Translations under genes and position numbers: made by a program
Notes under the pieces: generated by a model
What the model was told of the DNA's origin: nothing
Databases searched by the model: none
The model's input: only the letters and a program-made list of their open reading frames with translations
Shown here: one piece after another, positions 58,727-64,000 of the stretch
Position numbering within the stretch: the stretch's first letter is position 1
Layout of the letters: every line of letters begins with the position of its first letter
NCBI GenBank assembly: GCA_963715655.1
Contig: OY970262.1
Span: 620,001-684,000, forward strand
Reading direction: 5' to 3'
Origin: JANQPD01 sp963715655
GTDB lineage: Bacteria; Bacteroidota; Bacteroidia; Flavobacteriales; Schleiferiaceae
DNA length: 64,000 bases

Positions 58727-59476
58727 ATGGAAGCTAAAAAAAACAAAAAGTTTGACCTTGAGAGTAAAAGAGGGGTCTTTTTTTTAACCGGATTAACCCT
58801 CGCTCTGCTTGCAGCCATTTACATTATTCAAATAGAATCAGGCTATTATTCTTTAAAACCTGATTGTCAATTTCCTATTGCAACCATTAATGCCTCTGAT
58901 GCCATACCGATAACTTTTGCCCCTGAACCCGAAAAGCCCAAAGCTGAGCCTACGGTGGAGGAAAAGAAATCGGAAACGCAAAAGTTTTTAAATGATTTTA
59001 TTGAAACGCAAAATGATACGGAGGAAAAACCAACTGAAAATAAAGGAGCGGAAGCTAAAGTGGATAAACCCGTAGAAGATATTCGTCCGGCTAGTGAATT
59101 AGATGACGTAGAGGTAATTACTGGCAATATTGGAAATTTATCTTGGGTGGCTGTGCCAAAAGAATGTGCCGGTTTGCGCACCAATGAAGCACGCAAACAA
59201 TGTTTAAATAACTGGATGATTACCTATGTAAATAAAAATGCTAGGTATCCAGAAATTCCAAAGAGAATGGGTGATGAAGAAAGAGTATATATATCTTTTG
59301 TAATTGATGAATTTGGAAAAGTGCAAGAGGTAAAAAGTGTACGTGGAGAAAACCAGATGCTTGTAAACGAGGCCTTACGTGTAGTGCAGGGTATGCCGGA
59401 ATTTGAACCCGCTAGTCAAGGAGCAAAAAAAGCTCGCATGACTATGACTGTACCTGTATCGTTTAAATTGCATTAA
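58727..59476 (+). CDS. TonB-family energy transducer (first of two)
   Basis: 249-residue protein: N-terminal membrane anchor (residues 16-33, GVFFLTGLTLALLAAIYIIQ), then a Pro/Glu/Lys-rich periplasmic spacer of about 55-115 (EPEKPKAEPTVEEKKSETQ). A TonB C-terminal domain of about 155-249 follows, with KNARYPEIPKRMGDEERVYISFVIDEFGKVQEVKSV and NEALRVVQGMPEFEPASQGAKKARMTMTVPVSF. It couples the proton motive force from ExbBD to outer-membrane receptors. Two cysteines (KECAG...KQCLNN) flank the domain as in many Bacteroidota TonBs. No exbBD genes are here. A paralogue follows. Confidence 0.9.
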   Translation: MEAKKNKKFDLESKRGVFFLTGLTLALLAAIYIIQIESGYYSLKPDCQFPIATINASDAIPITFAPEPEKPKAEPTVEEKKSETQKFLNDFIETQNDTEEKPTENKGAEAKVDKPVEDIRPASELDDVEVITGNIGNLSWVAVPKECAGLRTNEARKQCLNNWMITYVNKNARYPEIPKRMGDEERVYISFVIDEFGKVQEVKSVRGENQMLVNEALRVVQGMPEFEPASQGAKKARMTMTVPVSFKLH

Positions 59477-59551
59477 AAATTTAATACGCGGTATTTTTTG
59501 CACCTCACCTTTGTATTTATGTATATTTACCCCTGTTTAAAAACACACTAA

Positions 59552-60259
59552 ATGGAGCCAAAGAAAAATCCCGGAGCCGACTTAGAGAACCAACGTTTCT
59601 TGTTTTGGCAAATCGGTTTTGTATTAGCATTATTACTCGTAATCTTTCTTATTGAAAGAAAAAGCTACGATGAATCAATTTCAAATTTAGGGGAATTAGA
59701 AGTAGCGGTTGATGATGAGGTAATTCCAATTACACAACGTGAACTAGCGCCCCCGCCCCCGCCACCCCCGCCACCACCCGAAGTTATTGAGGTAGTAGAA
59801 GATGATGTGGAGCTGGATGAAGAACTAGAAATGGAATCTACTGAAACAGATGAAACCGAAGAGGTGGAAGTGATTGAAGTAGAAGAAGAAGTTTCTGATG
59901 AGGTTTTAAACTTTGCTGTGGTTGAGTCCGTACCTGTTTTTCCGGGCTGTGAGGATGCGGTAACCAATGATGAGAAAAAAGCTTGTTTGCAAAGAGAAAT
60001 TATTCGTTTTGTTAGCAACAACTTTAAATTCCCTGAAATGGCGCGCCAAATGGGATCAGGAGGAAAAGTTTACGTAAACTTCGTTTTTGAAAAAGATGGC
60101 TCTGTTTCTAACGTTGTTATTGCACGTGGAGTAGAAGAAACAATAGATGCGGAAGCACTTAGAGTGGTAAAAAAATTACCAAAAGTGCAACCTGCCAAGC
60201 AGCGTGGTAAGCCTGTAAGAATGAGTTTTACCTTACCGATTAACGCCAAGGTTCAATAA
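59552..60259 (+). CDS. TonB-family energy transducer (second of two)
   Basis: 235-residue paralogue of the preceding protein. N-terminal segment (ENQRFLFWQIGFVLALLLVIFLIERKSYDES), then a conserved ITQRELAPPPPPPPPPPEVIEVVEDD stretch (poly-proline run of ten at about residues 68-77), an acidic Glu/Val-rich spacer, and the TonB C-terminal domain from about 130 (VPVFPGCEDAVTNDEKKACLQREIIRFVSNNFKFPEMARQMGSGGKVYVNFVF). Cys pair (GCEDA...ACLQ) as in the first copy. The more typical Bacteroidota TonB of the two. Terminator follows. Confidence 0.92.
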   Translation: MEPKKNPGADLENQRFLFWQIGFVLALLLVIFLIERKSYDESISNLGELEVAVDDEVIPITQRELAPPPPPPPPPPEVIEVVEDDVELDEELEMESTETDETEEVEVIEVEEEVSDEVLNFAVVESVPVFPGCEDAVTNDEKKACLQREIIRFVSNNFKFPEMARQMGSGGKVYVNFVFEKDGSVSNVVIARGVEETIDAEALRVVKKLPKVQPAKQRGKPVRMSFTLPINAKVQ

Positions 60260-60279
60260 TTATAGTTTTTATTATATCT

Positions 60280-60313
60280 AAAATCCCCGATCATTTTGAT
60301 TGGGGATTTTTTA
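60280..60313 (+). terminator. Rho-independent terminator after the tonB pair
   Basis: AAAATCCCC (60280-60288) pairs with GGGGATTTT (60302-60310), T run to 60313. Confidence 0.8.
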
Positions 60314-60337
60314 TTTTCAACCCTTATTAAAAATATT

Positions 60338-61141
60338 ATGAGCGATATAGAAAGTAAAGAACTTTTGCTAAGCGCTATACACGCGGCTCTTGGTGGAGGT
60401 GCCGAGATTTTAGAAGTGTACGAACAAAAAGTGGTGGTAGAATATAAGGCAGATAATAGTCCGCTTACCGAGGCCGACAAACGTGCGCACAATAAAATTG
60501 TGGAAATGATAGCACCTTTGGGCATTCCTATACTTAGTGAAGAAGGCAAGCATTTACCTTTTGATGAGCGTAGTAAATGGAATCAACTTTGGATAGTAGA
60601 TCCGCTTGACGGAACCAAGGAATTTGTAAAGCAGAATGGTGAGTTTACCGTGAATATTGCGTTAATACAAAAAAATGTGCCGCAATTGGGTGTAATTTAT
60701 GTGCCGGTAGAACACATGCTTTATTTTGCTGGGCCGGGTGTTGGAGCGTATAGAATAAAAGTAAAACCAACGGAACGGTTTGTAAGTTTTGATACGTTAG
60801 CACAATCGGCTGTAAAGCTTCCTGAAGTGCAGAAACGCGCTTTTACAATGGTGGGTTCAAGGTCGCACATGTCAACCGAAACAGCAGAATATTTTGAAGG
60901 TGTAAGAATGCAGCATCCTGATGCTGAAATTATTAGTAAAGGCAGTAGCTTAAAAATATGTATGATTGCAGAAGGTTCCGCAGATGTATATCCACGCTTT
61001 GCGCCTACCATGGAGTGGGACACCGCAGCCGGACATGCCATAGTAAAAGAAGCGGGCTTTGAAATTATAGATCCTAAAACAAATGCTCCATTAAAATACA
61101 ATAAGGAAGATTTGTTAAATCCTTGGTTTATTGTAAAATAA
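60338..61141 (+). CDS. cysQ: 3'(2'),5'-bisphosphate nucleotidase CysQ
   Basis: Hydrolyses PAP (adenosine 3',5'-bisphosphate) from sulfate assimilation; inositol-monophosphatase superfamily. ATG 60338 (MSDIESKELLLSAI) gives 267 residues; a reading from 60296 runs through the terminator hairpin. Metal-binding motifs: LSEEGKHLPFDERSK near residue 67 (Glu), WIVDPLDGTKEFVKQNGEFTVNIAL near 85 (DPLDGT) and WDTAAGHAIVKEAG near 225 (WD-x-A). Sits alone between two terminator/promoter blocks. Confidence 0.94.
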   Translation: MSDIESKELLLSAIHAALGGGAEILEVYEQKVVVEYKADNSPLTEADKRAHNKIVEMIAPLGIPILSEEGKHLPFDERSKWNQLWIVDPLDGTKEFVKQNGEFTVNIALIQKNVPQLGVIYVPVEHMLYFAGPGVGAYRIKVKPTERFVSFDTLAQSAVKLPEVQKRAFTMVGSRSHMSTETAEYFEGVRMQHPDAEIISKGSSLKICMIAEGSADVYPRFAPTMEWDTAAGHAIVKEAGFEIIDPKTNAPLKYNKEDLLNPWFIVK

Positions 61142-61177
61142 GTGTTTAAAATATACCTAAGATTAGAATCATTCTTG

Positions 61178-61209
61178 TTTGGCTTAAATAGCTGCTCAAT
61201 GTACCTTTG
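61178..61209 (+). promoter_or_regulatory. Bacteroidota promoter of the ctaB-cox operon
   Basis: TTTG (61178-61181), 20 bp, TACCTTTG (61202-61209): both boxes exact. Transcription should begin near 61216, a 17-nt leader to the TTG start of ctaB at 61233. Confidence 0.65.
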
Positions 61210-61232
61210 CCACGTTAAAGAAATAGGCAACT

Positions 61233-62138
61233 TTGTATAATTCCAACACAGAAATCATTTCGGAAGAAATTTCTATTCAAGCTAAGCTTAAAGGAGTACT
61301 TGCGCTTACCAAAGCACGTTTAAATTTAAGTGTGGTGTATTCCGCCATAGCGGGATATTTGCTTGGCGTTACTGTATTTAGTTGGTTAGAGGTTTTGTAT
61401 TTAAGCGTTGGCGGATATTTAGTGGTGGGTGCTGCCAATGGTTTTAATCAATGTTTGGAGCGCGAGAAGGATGCATTGATGGATCGGACTAAAAACCGAC
61501 CACTACCTACGGGTGTTTTAAGTTTAATGGAAGGCATGGTGGCCTCTACCATAATGGCCGCAGCCGGCATGTGGATGTTGTTTATAATTAATCCGCTTAC
61601 CGCTGCTTTCGGAGCCTTTGCATTGTTTTTATATGTTTTGGTATATACGCCACTAAAAAGTGTAGGGCCGGTGGCTGTTTTTGTAGGTGCCTTGCCGGGT
61701 GCTATTCCCGCCTTGCTAGGTTGGGTAGCGGCTACTAACGATTTTGATATTGAGCCGGGAACGTTGTTTGCCATTCAGTTTTTATGGCAGTTTGCGCACT
61801 TCTGGGCTATTGCGTGGATAGTGGATGATGATTACAAAAAAGCCGGTTATGTTTTATTACCAAGCCGCAAGCGCGATAAAAAAAGCGCTACACAAATAGT
61901 ATTATACACGGTTTTTACTATTCCAGTTTCCCTGCTTCCCTTTTTTGGTATTACCGGAAGTTTGCATTTATCTTTAGTGGCTGCGGTATTAATTTTAATA
62001 TTAGGCTTGTGGTTTTTAAGCAAAGCAATAAAATTGTATCGTACACATGAAATTAAAGATGCTAAAAAACTTATGCTTACTAGTGTGGTGTACTTGCCTG
62101 TTGTGCAATTGATTTATGTTGTAGATAAATTTCTGTAG
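61233..62138 (+). CDS. ctaB: Haem O synthase (protohaem IX farnesyltransferase)
   Basis: UbiA-family prenyltransferase that adds a farnesyl group to haem B, giving haem O for the terminal oxidase; inner membrane. TTG start 61233, 301 residues, placed well behind a full promoter. Hallmarks: KGVLALTKARLNLSVVYSAIAGYLLG near residue 19, NGFNQCLEREKDALMDRTKNRPLPTG near 68 (Asp-rich motif), YTPLKSVGPVAVFVGALPGAIPALLGWVA near 143, and WQFAHFWAIAWIVDDDYKKAGY near 188. About eight to nine membrane segments. Followed by two subunit III genes of the oxidase. Confidence 0.95.
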   Translation: MYNSNTEIISEEISIQAKLKGVLALTKARLNLSVVYSAIAGYLLGVTVFSWLEVLYLSVGGYLVVGAANGFNQCLEREKDALMDRTKNRPLPTGVLSLMEGMVASTIMAAAGMWMLFIINPLTAAFGAFALFLYVLVYTPLKSVGPVAVFVGALPGAIPALLGWVAATNDFDIEPGTLFAIQFLWQFAHFWAIAWIVDDDYKKAGYVLLPSRKRDKKSATQIVLYTVFTIPVSLLPFFGITGSLHLSLVAAVLILILGLWFLSKAIKLYRTHEIKDAKKLMLTSVVYLPVVQLIYVVDKFL

Positions 62139-62146
62139 AATTAATA

Positions 62147-62716
62147 GTGGAAAAGTTAACAGAGGCAGAAAGAAGAAAGGTACGTAAACCCATGTTGTGG
62201 ATTGGCTTAGCCAGTATCACCATGACGTTTGCTGGGCTTACTAGCGGCTACGTAGTAAGTAGATCTTCTTTATTGCCCGATAATAGATGGTTGCAATTTG
62301 AATTGCCCATTGAGTTTTATTATGCTACCGGTGTAATTTTACTTACAAGTATTTTTTTAATTTTAGCAAAGCGTAGTGTTAAAGCAGGTGCTAACCCTAG
62401 CATTTGGTTGTGGATGGCCTTATTTGGCGGATTTGCTTTTGTTTTTTTACAATTATTTGGTGCCAAAGCAATGGTAAATAGTGGTTTGTTTTTTGCCGGC
62501 ATCAGCACTTCGGTTTCCTGGGTTTACGCTATAGCCGGTTTACACTGGTTACACATAGTTTCAGGAATAATAGTTTTAATGGTTACAGTTCATCAAGCCC
62601 AAAAAGGGAAATATACATCCGGCAGCCACTATGGTTTGGATTTGTCAGCAATATTCTGGCATTTCTTAGATGCGCTTTGGATTTATTTGTTCTGCTTTTT
62701 GGCATTTATTCGTTAA
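62147..62716 (+). CDS. Haem-copper oxidase subunit III family protein (short)
   Basis: 189-residue membrane protein of the cytochrome oxidase subunit III family, GTG start at 62147. Five membrane segments are visible, with HWLHIVSGIIVLMVTVHQAQKGKYTSG near residue 143 and YGLDLSAIFWHFLDALWIYLFCFLAF at the end, the conserved subunit III pattern. It is shorter than the next gene and lacks its long loop. Many Bacteroidota encode two such genes in tandem. Operon with ctaB (8 bp) and the longer subunit III (20 bp). Confidence 0.92.
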   Translation: MEKLTEAERRKVRKPMLWIGLASITMTFAGLTSGYVVSRSSLLPDNRWLQFELPIEFYYATGVILLTSIFLILAKRSVKAGANPSIWLWMALFGGFAFVFLQLFGAKAMVNSGLFFAGISTSVSWVYAIAGLHWLHIVSGIIVLMVTVHQAQKGKYTSGSHYGLDLSAIFWHFLDALWIYLFCFLAFIR

Positions 62717-62736
62717 ACTTGCAAAAAATTTAAGCA

Positions 62737-63654
62737 ATGGCTGAAGAAGCTTCTATTAAACACACAACAGGGCCTGTTTGGGGCGGTGGAAGACAACCTT
62801 TTGGCGCCAGTTATGGCAAGCTAATGATGTGGTTTTTCCTCCTATCAGATGCATTAACGTTTACCGGTTTTCTTACAGCCGTAGGGCTTTTCCGCTTCAA
62901 GTTTGAAGATACCTGGCCGGTTGCTGAAGATGTATTTACACACTTTCCATTTATTCATGGCGACAACCCATTGTTGTTTGTGGCCTTAATGACCTTCATC
63001 CTTATCTTATCATCCGTTACCATGGTAATGGCGGTAAATGAAGGACATAAAATGAACCGTAAAGGCGTAATTTTATGGTTAGGTCTTACCATTATTGGCG
63101 GTTTTATGTTCTTAGGTTCTCAAGCTTGGGAGTGGTATCATTTTATTTCTGGAGATAAAGGAGCCGTGCAACTGGAAGACAATACCGTGGTTTACGTAAG
63201 TACTATGGACGGTGAAATTGTAACCTTGCATCAACTTATTGAAGGTTCTGCGGCACCGCACGGTGAGCATTATCATTTTACCACCGAAGAAATGCGCGCT
63301 TCTTTAGCCGCAAATAAAGAATATACACTGCGCTATCCGGGTAAAACTAAAATAGTAATACCACGTGAAGAAGCCTTAGAGCTTGCGGAAAAAGCAGCCG
63401 TAATACAAGGAGCCGGCCTTAGAGAAAATGAATATGGAAATGTACTATTTGCCGATTTCTTTTTCTTCGTAACTGGTTTTCATGGAACACACGTTTTTTC
63501 TGGTGTTTTAATAAATATTATCATTTTTATAAATGTGGTAATGGGTACCTATGATAAGCGTGGCCATTATGAAATGATAGAAAAAGTAGGTTTGTATTGG
63601 CACTTTGTAGATTTAGTTTGGGTATTTGTATTTACCTTTTTCTACCTCGTGTAA
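62737..63654 (+). CDS. Cytochrome c oxidase subunit III (long)
   Basis: 305-residue subunit III of the aa3- or cbb-type oxidase. Five membrane segments. MKxWFFLLSDALTFTGFL type first segment (LMMWFFLLSDALTFTGFLTAVGLF), then FVALMTFILILSSVTMVMA near 83, and the end motifs FFFVTGFHGTHVFSGVLIN and YWHFVDLVWVFVFTFFYL. A long soluble loop of about 135-220 (QLEDNTVVYVSTMDGEIVTLHQLIEG...) between segments is an addition relative to the short copy. Tandem with the short subunit III; likely part of the same complex. Confidence 0.95.
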   Translation: MAEEASIKHTTGPVWGGGRQPFGASYGKLMMWFFLLSDALTFTGFLTAVGLFRFKFEDTWPVAEDVFTHFPFIHGDNPLLFVALMTFILILSSVTMVMAVNEGHKMNRKGVILWLGLTIIGGFMFLGSQAWEWYHFISGDKGAVQLEDNTVVYVSTMDGEIVTLHQLIEGSAAPHGEHYHFTTEEMRASLAANKEYTLRYPGKTKIVIPREEALELAEKAAVIQGAGLRENEYGNVLFADFFFFVTGFHGTHVFSGVLINIIIFINVVMGTYDKRGHYEMIEKVGLYWHFVDLVWVFVFTFFYLV

Positions 63655-63685
63655 TTCATAAAATTTAAAATTAAAGAATAGTAAT

Positions 63686-64000
63686 ATGTCACATAACCCT
63701 AACTTACCCAGTGAACATCACGAAAGCCCAGCGGGCACATGGTGGATTTGGAAAGTATTTTGGATTCTTTTAATTGTAACAGCAGTAGAGGTTGCCTTGG
63801 GTATAATTAAGCCAGCTTTTTTGTTGCATGAATTATTAGGAACATCAATCCTGAACATCATATTTATTTTGCTAACGCTTTTTAAAGCATTTTATATTGT
63901 TGCTGAGTTTATGCACTTAAAGTTTGAGCGCACAAATCTTATTTGGACAATAGCGTTGCCCATTTTGATTTTGATTCCTTATTTAGCCTTTATTGTACTT
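63686..64000 (+). CDS. Cytochrome c oxidase subunit IV family protein, cut by window edge
   Basis: ATG 63686 (MSHNPNLPSEHHESPAGTWWIW), 105 codons to the right edge with no stop. Three membrane segments are visible: IWKVFWILLIVTAVEVALGI, SILNIIFILLTLFKAFYIVAEFMHLKFE (with the family motif KAFYIVAEFMHLKFE), and IWTIALPILILIPYLAFI. It matches the prokaryotic cytochrome c oxidase subunit IV family, next in the usual Bacteroidota order after the two subunit III genes. Confidence 0.88.
   Translation, partial: MSHNPNLPSEHHESPAGTWWIWKVFWILLIVTAVEVALGIIKPAFLLHELLGTSILNIIFILLTLFKAFYIVAEFMHLKFERTNLIWTIALPILILIPYLAFIVL

Noticed and set aside
59665..60021. Open frame opposite the second tonB gene, rich in Ser and Gly
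   Set aside because: Pure antisense of the Glu- and Pro-rich spacer codons; low complexity.
62147..63654. Two subunit III genes of cytochrome oxidase as a surprising duplication
   Set aside because: Tandem short and long subunit III genes followed by subunit IV are the common order in Bacteroidota.

Overview
The window is about 64 kb of a low-GC, gene-dense bacterial chromosome of the phylum Bacteroidota, most likely order Flavobacteriales. The placement rests on several features. There is a complete SprA gene (type IX secretion and gliding), and there are type A and type B T9SS sorting domains. Succinate dehydrogenase has a b558-type cytochrome subunit. Families such as DUF2480, DUF6029 and Omp28-related proteins are present. 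Many starts are preceded by the Bacteroidota promoter box TAnnTTTG, sometimes with TTG/TTTG about 20 bp upstream. Genus and species cannot be read from the sequence. No rRNA, tRNA, transposase, CRISPR array or prophage was seen.

Layout. 1-2.6 kb: sdhCA, reading leftward and cut by the window edge. 2.7-5.4 kb: an M24 aminopeptidase, a PIN-type toxin-antitoxin (TA) pair and an alpha/beta hydrolase. 5.4-11.5 kb, leftward: a beta-propeller lipoprotein, thiL and a 1250-residue, 16-repeat surface protein with a type B T9SS signal. 11.7-22.9 kb: an iron-sulfur (suf) cluster in the order iscA/sufA-like, sufB, sufC, sufD, sufS, sufE, DUF59/sufT-like, then DUF2480 and DUF3050. It is interrupted by a four-helix-bundle gene inside an 18-bp inverted repeat, two methyltransferases, a VapC-type TA cassette flanked by a 124-bp duplication, and a DUF433/DUF5615 pair whose toxin is frameshifted.

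22.9-25.4 kb: small lipoproteins, a SCO copper protein and a beta-barrel. 25.5-30.7 kb: a MoxR/RavA-type AAA+ ATPase and its VWA partner (ViaA-like), separated by about 2 kb holding an array of GACCCC palindromes and a DUF4143 ATPase with a duplicated dyad operator. 30.7-31.2 kb: no protein gene, but promoter and terminator signals for two candidate small RNAs. 31.2-38.7 kb: omega-amidase, Ig-like lipoprotein, comF, a coiled-coil membrane protein and an 1140-residue outer-membrane protein with a SprA-like signature. 38.8-42.9 kb: xthA, an OmpA lipoprotein, ruvB, queG. 42.9-48.9 kb, leftward: an outer-membrane/thioredoxin-fold set (beta-barrel, Omp28-like lipoprotein, DUF6029, TlpA-like, and an Omp28-like T9SS cargo split by an in-frame stop). 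49-57.9 kb: a T9SS type A protein, ruvA, sprA. 57.9-64 kb: gcvH, VanZ-like, two TonB proteins, cysQ, ctaB and the start of a cytochrome oxidase operon cut by the right edge.

How it fits together. The backbone is housekeeping: aerobic respiration, Fe-S assembly, DNA repair, TonB-driven uptake and T9SS export with two or three likely cargo proteins. The unusual part is the accessory material set into these operons. It includes TA cassettes with -7 boxes almost touching the antitoxin start codons and toxin stops fused to the next gene's ATG, a four-helix-bundle element resembling the intervening sequences of 23S rRNA genes, and a palindrome/DUF4143 block between ravA and viaA. These, the candidate small RNAs and the split T9SS cargo gene deserve the closest look.
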